64,000 bases of DNA from Liolophura sinensis (GCF_032854445.1 NC_088302.1:55470237-55534236); one strand, 5' to 3'. Counted from the stretch's first letter, positions 1-12,177 are shown. Numbers and translations are program-made. Notes: a model not told the origin generated them from the letters alone.

Positions 1-822
1 GTTTCTATTTTTCTCTTACACTTTAATATTTTATGACTTTTGTGATTAAAATTTGTCATCACTAGATAAAGTGTCCACAAATCAGAGTGTTTAAAGTTAA
101 TGATGGTATGATCGCTGAAGCTCAGGTTGCCTTCATTCTAGGGTTGAAAGTCAGCATAGGTGAGCATGTTGTGTTCAATTTCTTGAGTAAGTACATGTTT
201 GAAGGTCATACATATAGCTAGAGGGAAACTCTTCATCTGGACTATAGTACATGCAGGTTGGGTAATGGTGAGAAAGATTTGTACCAGTTTGGCATGTACG
301 TGCATTATACATGAACTTCATTATGTATTTTTTGTTAATGGTGAGAGGTATATTTGTGTGCTGTTTTGGTGAGGTTTTCATTTACTTCTATTGTGTTATC
401 ATTGCTAGTTACCTCTCACCTATGTTCTAAGTATGAATAAGCAAATCTCTGGTCTCAAAACACCCCTTCTAACCTGTCACAGTCTTGACACAGTTTGTTA
501 CTGTCTATTATGGCTGGCCCTCGAACACAAAACCAGCATTATTTTAAGTACTGGTACAACTGTTGACTTAATAATCTCAGTGCATTTATGTGGGCTTCCT
601 AGTTTTTGTGGTCCTTCACAGCCTACATTACAAGAGCTTATAGAACATATTCCTTGTTCTGAAGTCACCTTTGTTGAAGGTGGCTTACCTGCAGGAGTAA
701 GCACGACAGACTTGTGTGATGTATATACACTATGGCAGGACCTTTGAGCTTGGGGCTGCTTGATTTTCTAGCTTTTCTCTAGTTTGTGTAACATGAATGC
801 TGTGAATCTGTTGGCTCATCAC
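1..822. other. AT-rich non-coding sequence, probably THOC2 intron
   Basis: Unique AT-rich sequence without a credible exon. A 104-codon plus-strand open frame at 433-747 has no splice context, no charged THOC2-like composition and no family I recognise. Because exons further right continue a plus-strand gene, this stretch is most simply an intron of that gene (inference). Confidence 0.4.
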
Positions 823-1038
823 AGTTTATGTATAGTTGAGGTGCCACAGAAGTTCTCATTGAGTTTCTCCTTATATTGTGATACATTTCCCTGTACTGAT
901 AATATCACAGTGAAGGTGCTACAATTAAGCAGTTTATGTATAGTTGAGGTGCCACAGAAGTTCTCATTGAGTTTCTCCTTATATTGTGATACATTTCCCT
1001 GTACTGATAATATCACAGTGAAGGTGCTACAATTAAGC
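823..1038. repeat. Perfect 108-bp tandem duplication (two copies)
   Basis: Positions 823-930 repeat as 931-1038 with no difference that I can see. The unit is 36 codons long, so the open frame across it simply doubles. Perfect identity in an AT-rich background suggests a recent event. Confidence 0.9.
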
Positions 1039-2755
1039 TATGTGTAAATTTTGGTGCTACACTTTGTTGTCCACTATCTGAGGCTCCTGTAAATACTCAT
1101 GATATTTGTCTTAAATTTTTGCTTCACTCCCAAGTCATTTGATATGGTATAAAATAGATCTTCACATTGCTTAGAGTTTAATAAAACCTGAGCAGTTAAT
1201 TTTGTTATGTGTAATTTTAATTTACATATTCCACATACCTTGTAATATTCATAATTTTCGCAGACCAGAAAATTCAAGGAAAACTTAGTTCATTAATAGT
1301 TCAAGAACTTTTCTGGGTGTTAGCAAAATGTCCTCCAATCTGACGTCCGTCATTTTGTTTGTTTGTGTATGTAGTGCTATGGACATGCTTTTCCATAGAT
1401 GAAATGACAGAAGAAAATTTGTAGACTTTTTCAAGGGCATTCCAAGTTATGCCCGAGTTTTACTTCTATTAAACTTCATTTGTCTTAAACACAGAAGGTT
1501 TGTTTGTATAAAAATGTAATACGAGATGTCCCGATAGTTCAAACCGATGCAAATGAATACACATTTATCTTCATTATCAGTGTTTTGACAAAAAATGTTC
1601 CTTTCGAAAAGCCTTTGTTCAAATACATGGTCACCCAAGTTAACATAAGAAGTACATACATGTATTTCAGTTTGGTTTAAACATATTTTCAGATATATTT
1701 AATAGGAGTCTGTATTATGTTTAAATAATTATATTTGAAAATGGCTGTTGGCTTTATTTCTTTTTTCTTTTTTGGTATTGTTACACCAAGCTGTGATCTG
1801 GGTTATTTGTAATTGACTGAAATCATGTTAAATATTAAAAGTGCAGTATTCTAGTTTTATAAGAAATCTACTGCTTTTGTACTCTTCTGTGTGAGCCTAT
1901 TGGTCTCCTTAAGCACATATTTCACATTAAAGGATGTAACGTATTCAAAAGGCAAACATGGTACATACTTGTGGTTTAAGACTGAATCCAAAACAACAAA
2001 TATTCACATGGATTTTCTTTTTCTAATGACATTCACAATTGCCAAGTAATAATGACAGCAGGAACTCATTTGAAAGATACTGAATGTCATTAGATACTTT
2101 TTGGTTAGAACTGCCATATTACTTTCCTTGTGTTCACTTAACATAGCTGTTATTTAGGAGTAGAACCTTTATCAAAAGCAACATGATGCCAAGCAATATA
2201 CACAAACTGAATATACCTGTTTCACCTAGCCTACACTATCATATTTAAAACACTTAACCTGTGTATATATTAAAGCTTCATCAAGTCAACAGTTAACTCA
2301 ACAATCTAGCAACAAAATGAACTGTTTGACAACAGGACCTATCAAAATGATGCACTTCAGCAGAAAGGATTGCAGTTGAAATTAAAAAAAGGATTGCAGT
2401 TGAGATCAGAAGGCACCATTATATCATAACCTGTTTCAAGGTACATGTACAGACTCCAGCAAAATGCAGCTTGAAAGAGTATCCAGTCCAGTAAGCCAGA
2501 AGAGCTGCATACCCCCACCCCTTCCCCCATACTGGCCTCCACCAGTCAGTGCCACACAAGACCTCAGCAGCAGCTTGTAATTTCACCTGAAGTACAGACT
2601 ACCCAGGACCAAGCAAGACAGTCACAAAGCTGATATGATGCAAGGCCTCGTCAGTTTGATCATAACTATTAAAAGACTGTTTTGGGTGAAGGGACAACTC
2701 CTATTATAAACTTTGTCAGCAAAATCTCAAGATTTACGTTAATACCGCATATAAG
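1039..2755. other. AT-rich sequence with no recognisable gene
   Basis: No exon, RNA gene or mobile element seen. A short repeated phrase (AGGATTGCAGTTGA) occurs twice near 2367 and 2391. The rest is unique, AT-rich and intron-like. Confidence 0.5.
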
Positions 2756-3850
2756 GAGTGTTCCTGCAAACTGCCAAGCCCCCAAGCAGATATGGCGTCC
2801 CTCCAACTTACCAGAACTCCAAGGAGATGCAGAGTCCTTGCAACTAACCATGCCTCCAAGCTGATAGTGTGTTCCTGCAACTAACCATGCCTCCAAGCCG
2901 ATAATGTATTCCTGCAACTAACCATGCCTCCAAGCCGATACTGTGTTCCTGCAACTTAACATGCCTCCAAGCCGATACTGTGTTCCTGCAACTTAACATG
3001 CCTCCAAGCCGATACTGTGTTCCTGCAACTTACCATGCCTCCAGGCCAATACTGTATCCTTGCAACTTAACATGCCTCCAAGCTGATACAATGTCCCTAC
3101 AATTTACCGTGCCTCCAAGCCGATACTGTGTTCCTGCAACTTACCATTCCTCTAAGATATAAAGCCTCTAAGCAATGTCCCTGCAACTTACCAGACATCC
3201 AAGAAGATATGTTGAACCTGCAAATTAACCGACCGCCAAGCAGATTTGGTGTTCCTGCAGCTTATCAGACCTCCCAAGCAGACAAGTTGTTCCTGCAATT
3301 TAAAAGACCTCCAAGCAAACATGGTGATCCTTCAAATTAACCGACCGCCAAGCAGATACAATTACCCTGCAACTTACAAGATCTCAAAAAGATGGTGTGT
3401 CCTCAAAAGTCCAGTAATGTCTTTGAAGGTCACCAGACCCCCAAGTAGATAAGGTGTCCCTGCAACTTACAAGATCTCATAACCGATGATGTGCCCTCAA
3501 AAGTCACAAGACCTCCAAGCAGATACAACATCCCAGAAGACAAAGCAGAAAGGTGTCCCAGCAGCTTATCAGTCCTCCAAGTGTATAAAGGTTCCTTTGC
3601 AAACTGATAGACATCTAACTGGATACGGTTGGCCTAACAACCTACTAGACCTCTCAACAGAAACGGCATTGAAGCAACTTACCAGACCTCAAAGTAGAAA
3701 TGGTCAACATGACAAAGTTTCAAGAAGAGATGTCCTGGCAACATCATACCCTCAAGTGGATAAGTTATCCCATCACCTTACCAAACACACCGAGTGGATA
3801 CAGTGTCAGAGGAACTTAACAGATCTCAAAGCAGATAGGATGCGATTGTA
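2756..3850. repeat. Degenerate 37-bp minisatellite
   Basis: Units of about 37 bp carry the phrases CCTCCAAGC, GATACTGTGTTCCTGCAACT and TTACCATG. The cleanest copies lie between about 2840 and 3150, and copies decay rightwards to about 3850. The period is not a multiple of three, which explains the similar peptide fragments seen in different frames. The array sits in the presumed THOC2 intron. Confidence 0.8.
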
Positions 3851-3987
3851 GCATACCTAAGTTCCGAGGAGATACATTGTCGTAGGAGTATACCATACCT
3901 AACTTTCAGTGACATAGTTGACTTTGACATCAACAATTTCTGATGTACCACATTCCAGTGAATATACTATGGATTCACGAAGTAACT

Positions 3988-4362
3988 TTACCAAAGAGGG
4001 ATGCAAGGGAAGCACATCAGCTTCAAGATAAATGGATTATTGCCCATCAGCAGTTTGAAGTTTCCACAGCGCCTGTTTGGAAAGTCTTTTGAGTTCAACC
4101 CTATTACCACACGTAGGCCCCTGGTAGGAAGAGTGTCATCTTCAGAGCACATGGCTTGCTGTAGAATGAGTTTAATGTAAGACCATATGGCAAGTAAATC
4201 ATCATACATCAGAAAGCACTTTGTAGATATCATACTAAAATCCCCCACAAAGGTACTTACTTTTGCATTAGACAGGTCCAGTGATCCCATTGATCTAGCT
4301 CCCAGAAAAAAACTTTTCATACCAAGTCTGAGGTTGTCAAAATTTGCACCTTTAAGAATCAT
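3988..4362 (-). other. Unsupported 124-codon minus-strand open frame
   Basis: This is the longest array-free open frame in the first 4.7 kb. Its translation is of mixed composition (near its start MILKGANFDNLRLGMKSFFL) and I do not recognise it. There is no clear splice or polyadenylation context. It could be a fragment of an old mobile element or chance. It lies within the presumed intron left of the first THOC2 exon, on the opposite strand. Confidence 0.15.
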
Positions 4363-4791
4363 CCAACAGAACTGGTTGTGTACACCATGGAGAAAGAGAG
4401 GCTAGCCTCCACCTGGAACTTTTTATATTGCATGTATATATACCCTAGAGCTCACAGTCCTTGTGCACTTTTGCTTCTTTGTCCTTGTTTCTTAGATCAT
4501 TGCCAATTTTATGTGTTGGCCACTTCTTGCCCAGTCAACATCTGTCCTTTTCCTCACTTTAGTACTTTGAATCACTTGTTCTGAAATCATCGTTTATTGG
4601 TTAATGTTGTTTCATTGATTGCTTTGAATTATAATTTCTTGATAATGTTGACAAAATTTCTTTTATTAAATATTTATTAACTTTATTAATCATTAACTTT
4701 ATGCAGTTTTCTAACCACTGATCTGGTTTTCGTAGGATTAATATACCTAATGAATCTAATGTTATACAAATGAGATTTACTGTATCTTCAG

Positions 4792-4830
4792 GAAAAAGTA
4801 GGTGCGAGTGATCACGAAAAACACAAGAGG
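4792..4830 (+). CDS. THOC2: THOC2 C-terminal tail, internal exon 1 of 5 visible
   Basis: A 39-bp exon lies between acceptor CTTCAG (ending 4791) and donor GTAAGT (4831). It is phase 0 at both ends and encodes EKVGASDHEKHKR, a charged peptide like the Lys/Arg/Glu tail of THO complex subunit 2. THOC2 is the large scaffold of the nuclear THO/TREX complex that couples transcription to mRNA export. Only the tail is in the window, so the conserved helical body must lie to the left. This exon is too short to stand alone; it is supported by its good splice sites and by joining in phase to the next exon. Confidence 0.55.
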
Positions 4831-5213
4831 GTAAGTGCATCGTGTTTATTTATGGTCAGTGGGATGTTCACAATTGGGCTAAACAGTATATACTGTGTAA
4901 AAACTGAATACTAACGAGTATAATGATAGTATGATAGAAGAGGATAGTACAGACGTTGACACCCTGCTTATTGCTTTGATTGTGTCAACATTCAATCACA
5001 CTAAACATTCCCTAACTAAATACTTCAAATATCTCTTCATTCTTAAATCCCATAGAATCGGCACTTTGCCAATGGATAAGCCAACAAACACAAAAACATA
5101 TCCAAAAGGACACAATTTGTGGCCAATGGAATTGCTTTACAAGACCTGTAAGTCAAATTTCTGTTGTTTTTTATTTACTGAAATTTCTTCGCATGTGTCA
5201 ATTTTTTCATCAG

Positions 5214-5258
5214 AGCCCATCCAATGACCGAGATCGGGACAAGAAGGAAAGAAAAAGG
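5214..5258 (+). CDS. THOC2: THOC2 C-terminal tail, internal exon 2
   Basis: A 45-bp exon with acceptor TCATCAG ending at 5213 and donor GTAAGC at 5259, phase 0 on both sides. It encodes SPSNDRDRDKKERKR. Joined to the start of the next exon it gives the run KKERKRDH, which resembles, from memory, the KDRKERKRDH stretch near the C-terminus of vertebrate THOC2. This is my main reason for naming the gene. The composition is typical of a disordered, RNA-binding nuclear tail. Other charged nuclear proteins could look similar, so the name is probable rather than certain. Confidence 0.6.
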
Positions 5259-5463
5259 GTAAGCTGTTCAGGCATCAAAATTAGTCTTTGTTATATGTTA
5301 CGAAAATATAAAACATGTTGAAATTAGGGGTATGTTAACTTCCTTATTATGGTATATATTGACATGCTTTAAAAAAAAGGGAATCATTTTCTCTGTATCA
5401 TAATATACTAACTTGAGACTTGGATATCATTGTATTATTTTTGTGATATTTTTCATTATGTAG

Positions 5464-5527
5464 GATCATAATCGAAGTAGCCTTGAGAACAATGGGAAGA
5501 AACACTACCATGAAGAGCGAACAGTCA
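5464..5527 (+). CDS. THOC2: THOC2 C-terminal tail, internal exon 3
   Basis: A 64-bp exon follows acceptor TTATGTAG (ending 5463) and ends before donor GTAAGT (5528). It starts in phase 0 and ends one base into a codon. It encodes DHNRSSLENNGKKHYHEERTV, a basic, polar and probably disordered segment. The one-base overhang matches the two-base start of the next exon exactly, which supports both boundaries. Confidence 0.6.
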
Positions 5528-6532
5528 GTAAGTACAGAGTGACATGTATCTGGTTTATTCTGCAGAATACTGGACAAAACATGTTAGTGATCTGAAACTC
5601 CCTAATATTCTTAAGTATAAAGTGGTGTTTGTGTTTTTGAATCCAGCCCTTGCTGCTGTCAGCTAGGGCTGTTAAGTACCTGATGAAGGTCAGTGGTTTA
5701 TTCTGCGAACTCCAATTTCCTCTGCCCCAGAACCCTACAGCCCTTCTATAAGTGAAAAATTCTTGTGCGCAGCCAGTTTTCAGGAAAGATACAAAAGTGA
5801 TGGAATCATGGGTGGTGTAAGAGTTATTCCTCTGCTCTGTTAGGAGTCCCCTGCAGTGGTGAAGTTGTGGGACTATCTCCTCTTGAAGTCTTGGATCTTC
5901 CTTGCTTAACACCCCAGCAAAAGGCGAATACCAGTGTCCTATGACTTGTGCGACATTAAATGTCATAAAATGATTGAAGGGATTTAGAGATGAATACATC
6001 ACAGAAGTGGTGAAAATAAAAGATGTGGAAGTTATCGGACGGCATGTATGCCATTTGACCTTGACCCCAGTACAAACAGATAAAAGGTGTGCAGACGTAA
6101 AGGCGCTTAAACATTAGATAATACGCTTCTAAAATTAAAACAGAGCATGTTGAATACGCATGACGATTTGTGGGTACGCCAAAATTCCTGAAAGCTATAA
6201 CGTTCATGCGAGTTTTAGGGCATATCATAATATGACGTTCTGGTGTAATGCATTCTCTTTAATGTCATGTCATGTCATATCATGTCATAATAAGGTGGAG
6301 CAGGGGCCTCCATTACAGACAAAATAACTGATAGGCCCTTTGTGGATGGAGAAGATCAATGAATTGTACTTGAAGACAATTGGTCATTAGTTACAAGGAA
6401 AATAAAAATAGAAGAAGAGCAATAGACCCTTTCACAACCCCTGGGGTCTAGTTTTTTATGTTTTCTACAGGGCTTTTTTGTTTTGTTTTGTTTTTGTTTT
6501 TTCACTGACTGACTTATCACTTTTTGTTTTAG
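5528..6532. other. THOC2 intron
   Basis: Intron between two phase-matched exons, GTAAGT at the left and TTTTGTTTTAG at the right. It holds a short TCATG microsatellite at about 6265-6290. A 165-codon minus-strand open frame (5505-6002) overlaps the previous exon on the opposite strand and has no family resemblance that I can see. The stretch near 5690-5790 may be an old degenerate interspersed repeat. Confidence 0.55.
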
Positions 6533-6861
6533 CTGCTTCTGGGTCAAGCAGCAAACAGAACGGCCTCTCTGACAGGGAGGTGCTTCAATCTTCCAGCAAA
6601 AGCCGGCTGAGGGAGGAGAGTGGGCCTTCTCGTGATTATGACAAGAGTAAACGGGAATCGCGGGAGTTGTACAGCGAAACCCGGCGAGTGTCCACGGACA
6701 AGGATCACTCTGCACACTGGGACGTGGACGAATGGCTGGCCTCGCCCGGAGAAGTGGAAGGGTCCAGGTCTGAGTCTGAGCGTGTCCGCGACGATAGCAA
6801 TCGCAGCTCACCACGGGAACGCCTCTCCTCCAAAGATCTGATATCACCTAAACTAAAAAGG
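6533..6861 (+). CDS. THOC2: THOC2 C-terminal tail, large exon 4
   Basis: A 329-bp exon, the best-supported of the set, runs from acceptor TTTGTTTTAG to donor GGGTAAGG. It completes the split codon from the previous exon and ends in phase 0 with SPKLKR. The translation is about 110 residues rich in Ser, Arg, Glu and Asp, with phrases such as SSSKSRLREESGPSRDYDKS and SSPRERLSSKDL. GC content and codon use are clearly higher than in the flanking introns. Ser-Pro and Arg-Ser/Ser-Arg pairs suggest phosphorylation sites in a disordered nuclear tail (inference). No catalytic domain is expected here. Confidence 0.75.
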
Positions 6862-7454
6862 GTAAGGACTTCATACCAGGGCACAATGCCTCTGGGACCT
6901 ATGAGATACCATGCCATAAGGGCAGTATGACTTGGTGACAAAGACGCAATCATTTTATGACCTGGTCACTTATCTTTATGACAAGGTCACTGTGACTTTA
7001 TGAGAAGGTGTTAGACAACAATCAGACAAACAGTATCTTTATGACAAGGTCATAGTGTGACCATAAATTTTGTCCAACTTGCCCTTTTTTCCTGATTCCG
7101 AGAGTTCTATTGAGGTTAGAAAGGTGTTTTGAGGTTTGGGATAATATTCTACTTGAAAATTATAAGTTTCAGCACCAAAAATAATGACATTTATTTGTCT
7201 CTAAAAATGCACTTTTGTGGGTAAAATTTGAGGTCATTTAGGGTATTTTAATGTAGAAGTGACTGTATGTTTAGGACAAGGTCACTGTACTGTACATACA
7301 TTTTTGTAACAGACCAAGGGGCTTTTATGTCTGAAAATTGTACCGTGATGTAATAAAAGGTTACCTTAATGCCATTGGAGAAATCATCTTGAGTTCTGTG
7401 TAAAACAAAGTGAAGAATATACTGTACATTCTGTGTGTTTTACTGTTTTATCAG
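6862..7454. other. THOC2 intron with repeated AGGTCA half-sites
   Basis: Intron bounded by GTAAGG and TTTTATCAG. The phrase TTTATGACAAGGTCA or close variants occurs several times at about 6940-7060 and once near 7270. One copy (6984-6998) reads AGGTCA-CTG-TGACTT, an imperfect inverted pair of nuclear-receptor half-sites. It may be a decayed tandem repeat rather than a regulatory element. Confidence 0.5.
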
Positions 7455-7571
7455 GACCGTGAAGTGGTAGAAGACAGTGCTAGAAGTCGAGAAGAGAAAA
7501 AAAAAATTAAGAAGGAGAAAGGAGAGAGAGACAGGAGTGTAAAAGACAAAGTGTATCCTTTTCCAAGTTAA
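7455..7571 (+). CDS. THOC2: THOC2 terminal coding exon with stop
   Basis: Exon starting after acceptor TTTATCAG (7454) in phase 0. It encodes about 32 residues dominated by Lys, Glu and Arg (DREVVEDSARSREEKKKIKK and onward), then VYPFPS and a TAA at 7569-7571. The Lys/Glu/Arg block resembles the extreme C-terminus of vertebrate THOC2, which also ends in a charged stretch (from memory). A weak GTGTAT at 7551-7556 could act as a donor and replace the last six residues by splicing onward, so the terminus is the least certain point. A polyadenylation signal 80 bp downstream favours the read-through stop. Confidence 0.6.
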   Translation, partial: DREVVEDSARSREEKKKIKKEKGERDRSVKDKVYPFPS

Positions 7572-7650
7572 ACTTGATACTGAAAAATTCAGTATTTAGC
7601 TGTAAATCGTGTTTGTCAGTATGCACAAGCTGGGTTTATGCTTTGTTTTG

Positions 7651-7656
7651 AATAAA
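7651..7656 (+). terminator. Polyadenylation signal for THOC2
   Basis: A canonical AATAAA lies 80 bp after the stop codon, in a short AT-rich 3' untranslated region. Cleavage would be expected around 7670-7680. Confidence 0.55.
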
Positions 7657-7679
7657 GATGCATCCTCTAGGCTCACTTC

Positions 7680-8624
7680 TGAAATGAGTAAATATTAACG
7701 AAGGGAACACCTAAATAAACAGTTGGCTCTGTTCTTAATTATCTCTTACGTGGATTGTTGTAGGGTATGTGTAATATTAAACGTAGCAGTTTGTTTAGCA
7801 AACGTCTTCCTTGACCCAAGACTCTAGACGATCAACAAAGAAAATACGAAAATGATGAATTGTGAAAGAAGAAACATGCTTGCCGAATTTCTGGACACAA
7901 GTTTTCAAATCACACATATTCATCACATTGTTATCCACTTGAGAATTAACTTTATTTTCATGAAAATTAATTTTGCTTTGTACACATAAATTTTTCTCTA
8001 AGGCCTGATGATTATGTCTCTTGTTTAAGTCACTGTACAGGGTAGTGTTTGTAGATCTACACCTTGGATTCTGTTCTTTACCATATTGTGGATGGAAGAT
8101 TCAGAACTGATAGCTGTGTTTTAATGTGCCTCCTTGACCCTTAGTAATGTGTGTGCTATACAGAACTACATGACTGTGATGTTGGGCCAAGCGTGAAAAC
8201 TTTAAATTTTTATTCTGTTAAAAAAAAAATCGATGACTGAGAAGTGTGAGAAAAGGGGTTCTTCACTGAAAAGTTACGCCAGAACATGTGTTAGTGTAAA
8301 TGAGAAATGATCAGATCGTTCATTTGGATGGTGTGTCGGTGGAGGATAATGGCAGTTAGTTAAATCAGGCTAGATGTTTACAAAGGGGAATATCTACTTT
8401 TATAAAGAATGAAATGTAAAACATTCATGGTTCAAAGATGGTTTTTTTAATACTGTGTTTACCGAGTCAGTACATCCCAGTTATTTGTGACGTATTCATC
8501 AGTACCATCAGGCATTAAGTTTTGATAACAGAATTTGAGCAAGAGGAAATCTCAAATATATTGTACATACAACTGAAAGATGGCTGTGTTTGTTTTTTCT
8601 GACCCATTGTCTAGCTGATGTAAA
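7680..8624. other. Intergenic AT-rich sequence
   Basis: No exon, repeat array or RNA gene seen. Unique AT-rich sequence downstream of the THOC2 polyadenylation signal. Confidence 0.5.
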
Positions 8625-8631
8625 CACGTTT

Positions 8632-8730
8632 CCTCTGGTTTCCTCCCACCATAATGCTGGCCGCTCTCATATAAGTGCAATATTCTTGAGTAGGGTGTAA
8701 AAAAAAAAAAAAAAACAATCAAATATATCA
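8632..8730 (+). mobile_element. 5'-truncated tRNA-derived SINE fragment
   Basis: The 3' part of the window's main SINE family: CCTCCCACCATAATGCTGGC, then TATAAGTGCAATATTCTTGA and a GTGTAA-poly(A) variant of the usual tail. The body, including the tRNA-like head, is missing. Several substitutions and a poly(A) run instead of AAAT repeats mark it as an older or variant copy. Confidence 0.8.
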
Positions 8731-9290
8731 ATTTTCTAGCTGTTTCGTCAACACTGGGTCTGAACACTTTCCAGAACTTATCTGTGTTGGTAGAGTTATC
8801 TCCACGAACCATACTGAAATATCAAGATCAACACTTTATGGGTCTAAATATCTCACCACGCTTAAAGACGAAGTCTAGTTGAACTTTTTTACAGGCTTTG
8901 GGAGAGAGAAAAATCACTTGAATCCAGCTTCCACTTGTTGGAGATCGCTTGCCTTTCGCCAATATGGCATATTAAGCTTCCAGTGTTGGTGAAAATATGT
9001 ACATCTCGCGTGAAAAAGTTTTTCTGTAAATCGACCAAATGACCAGTGGTTCAATATATTATTCTTGAAAACGTGGTTAAACATTATAGTAGTTTTGTTC
9101 ACTGATCCGGCTATACTTAAATCTGACCTGATGATGGTGTTGTGAAGCTTTGCTCAAATTAACAGCCAGAGTAAATGTTTACTGAAATGCTTCGCAGATT
9201 TTGCTGAAACTGTCCGTTTTCCGATTTAGTAGTGTAATAGTCCCCACGACATGGTTGATAAACTGAATGCGACGTTAAATGCCATTCATT
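8731..9290. other. Unique sequence with no gene seen
   Basis: AT-rich sequence between two SINE copies. No exon or repeat recognised. Confidence 0.45.
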
Positions 9291-9299
9291 TTCATGAAA

Positions 9300-9576
9300 C
9301 GGGGTGGCCTAGGTGGTTAGAACGCCTGCAATTCTCGATGAACCAGGAACTTCTCAGCAATCCCGTCGCTGTGAGTGTAAGTCGAGCTTATGCTGGCTTC
9401 CTCTCCCTCCGGCCGTACGTGGTAAGGTCTTTCATCAACCAGCGGGTGGTCATGGGTTTCCCCCCGGGCTCTACCCGGTCTCCTCCCGGTCTCCTCCCAC
9501 CATAATGCTGGCCGCCGTCGTGTATGTGAAATGTTCTCGAGTACGGTGTGAAACGCCAATCAAATAAATAAATAAA
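9300..9576 (+). mobile_element. Full-length tRNA-derived SINE with target-site duplication
   Basis: A 277-bp SINE flanked by a perfect 9-bp direct repeat TTCATGAAA (9291-9299 and 9577-9585). The 5' head contains TGGCCTAGGTGG, a good RNA polymerase III A box. A B-box-like region follows near 9370, then the GC-rich body, then CCACCATAATGCTGGCCGCC, then a tail ending in AAAT repeats. Open frames across it on both strands are by-products of the SINE. It is a retroposed pol III element that depends on a LINE for movement (family knowledge). Confidence 0.92.
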
Positions 9577-9585
9577 TTCATGAAA

Positions 9586-11712
9586 TCTCATTAGTATTAG
9601 TCTATTCAGTGTAGTTAACAAAAGCTCATCGCCTGTTCAAATCCAGCTTTCGCGGGAATGACATCAGTATCTTTTAAGGTGACTGTCCAGTGTGCTTTTC
9701 CTCCGTGGCTCTGTCGGTTTTCTTAAAACCAGATGCCGTCATACGAATGTAATATTGGAAGTACAGTTTGGGGTATAGGAGGCTAAAATGAGGCCAGACC
9801 GTTTCATTGACGTTGGGAAATCTGTAGTAATCTCGACCTGAATGACCCTTTCCCCAAGAGCACCCTGCCAGGATTCCACAATGCAAATTTCGGACGATAT
9901 TTGAAACACGATTCAAGAGCTTATTTTATATCTGCGCTTGTAGTGTAAGCAAAGATATAGAGGTAGGGAGAGCTAGTGCTAAGGGGTGTACAATTTGTGA
10001 TTAACTAATGACGCATTTACATTTTTCCAACAGTTGGACTAAAACTCCAACAATGATAAATTGTAAAGAGGTTGTATTTCACTTGGTACATGTCATCATT
10101 TGCCAACGATCACACTGGCGTCGTCGCTCTGGTTTTGTTCTCTGCATGCTGTAATTTTATACTGTATGCTTACAACATATGTTGTTTGTTTACAGTTGAC
10201 CGGTGGTAATAAGGATAGCTTACACCTAAATAGTGTTGGGCAGTGTGAGAAAAAAACACAAAAAAAACAGAAAAACATATGCAATGTAAGGACCTCACAA
10301 TGATTGTTTTTCATGGAACCACGTTTGTGTAATGCGAGACCAAAATCGCTACACCCAACTCAAAAAGTGAATATTCAACCAGAAAGTAGACCGTGTGGCT
10401 AGCCTGAAAGCAGCCGTTCCAGAGCAACACCCGACCTTAAAGAGGAAAACATCTCTAATTCATATCTATCCACCTTTTATATTCCACATTATTCGTAAGG
10501 GTAATAACTGTATCGGGTAGCTGTCCAGAACCATCTGGTTCTATAAAAATCGTATAAACAGTTAAAACTGTCTGCATTCCTCAAGCCATAATTCACATAA
10601 AATAGTTGTAAAGCAAATGAAAAACATAATCAGTGAATGTGGGATCGAACATCAGTGAAACGGATACAGACCATACACATCGAGAGCTTTTTATTTTATT
10701 TGTTATTTTAAAGATTCGCTTTTCCCAATTTACTCAAGATTCAATCTGGGAATTCTTGAACAAAACGAAACGATGTGACCGTACATTGTGATCGTATGCT
10801 CTACCATGTTTGTTCTAAGCATGGAATACATATGTCTCGGATTGTTTAGGAGCTTCAACATCAGGTGAATTTACTTTTTGTGAGGAGTTAACGTAGCATC
10901 GTGAATTGTTTTGCATAGAATGGCTCAATAATACATTCGTTAAGTTAAATATCCATGTACGATGTTGGCAAACCTCCAACAGCCTAATGTTCCATTCTAG
11001 CAACATAAATACAGCTAAACTGGAAAAAAAACTTGGCATCCAAGTTTGATTACTTCAGATGAGTACGCGGGTAATTAACAATATTGAATTAATTCTGGTG
11101 ACACGTTCTATTCTTAGCTTGCCTTTGCTTAGTCGAGCTTACGGGACTGTTAATGGGATATCCATATTGGATTCAGAACGGCTGAACACAGACGGCAGCC
11201 ATTGGACAGTTGTATACTGATGGTGGTGCGAACAGGTGACAGCGTGTTACACGAAGGTCGGACACGAAATGGGGTCAAATGATAGCCTCTGCTCTCTACA
11301 TTTCCCCATACTCAACAATCCGAAGGCGAGATCCGGTTGTTAGAAGTGTACCGAGCAAGAACGAAGACTGCCCTGAGATCCAAACCGAAGAGACATTGTC
11401 CCTGCACAGGACTGTCAATGATTGATCAGGTACATATGACGAAACTCTACCGAATGCCAATTGTGTTGTTTATATCAGGGTTGAGGATATACTCACAGTG
11501 CCTGTAGTGCACAAACAACGCCATGCGTGGTGTGACATTTGGTTTGTTAAGGCTCATAGTTTCTTACATGTGTTTTTCTACCCTTTGTCCATGGTAACTG
11601 TAACAGGGGGAACTGTAACAAGGCTGCAAGGAGAAAAAGGTTTGCAAATGAATATTTATTGAATTTATAAAAACTAAAAAGGTACCGCATACTATTCGGT
11701 CATACATCTATG
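9586..11712. other. Unique intergenic sequence with no gene seen
   Basis: No confident exon. The part at about 11100-11500 is less AT-rich and contains a CAG/GTACAT donor-like site near 11430, so it could hold an untranslated first exon of the downstream gene, but this is speculation. No repeat recognised. Confidence 0.4.
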
Positions 11713-11822
<110 letters not shown>

Positions 11823-12122
11823 GTTAATCTGCACTAGCCAAAAACCGGATTGTGAAGTAGGATATCGCAGAGTAAACAAGCAGACAATTTTTGAATGACC
11901 CTACCGTTGGCTCCACTGTTTTTAACTGTATGGCCTGTTGTCCAGTGTCAACAATACCTGTCAGCGACAGCACAGTGATCCACATATCTATTCTTACGGA
12001 ATGCGGATTCTTTGTCATGGGCACTGAAAAGAAACCCCCGGCGCCAGGTCAACTGGAAAATGACCAGTCCTCTTAACACTGCGGTTTATACAGGTATTTT
12101 ACGGTTTAACCGACCTTTCTCT

Positions 12123-12125
<3 letters not shown>

Positions 12126-12177
<52 letters not shown>
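12126..12177. repeat. (TA)n microsatellite, about 50 bp
   Basis: A second TA run about 310 bp after the first. The sequence between them is unique, and no gene is seen at 11817-12125. Confidence 0.97.

Noticed and set aside
5505-6002. 165-codon minus frame
   Set aside because: It overlaps a supported plus-strand THOC2 exon and an intron, and has no recognisable domain or splice context.
9251-9621. Overlapping open frames on both strands
   Set aside because: They coincide with a full-length SINE, whose GC-rich body gives chance frames.
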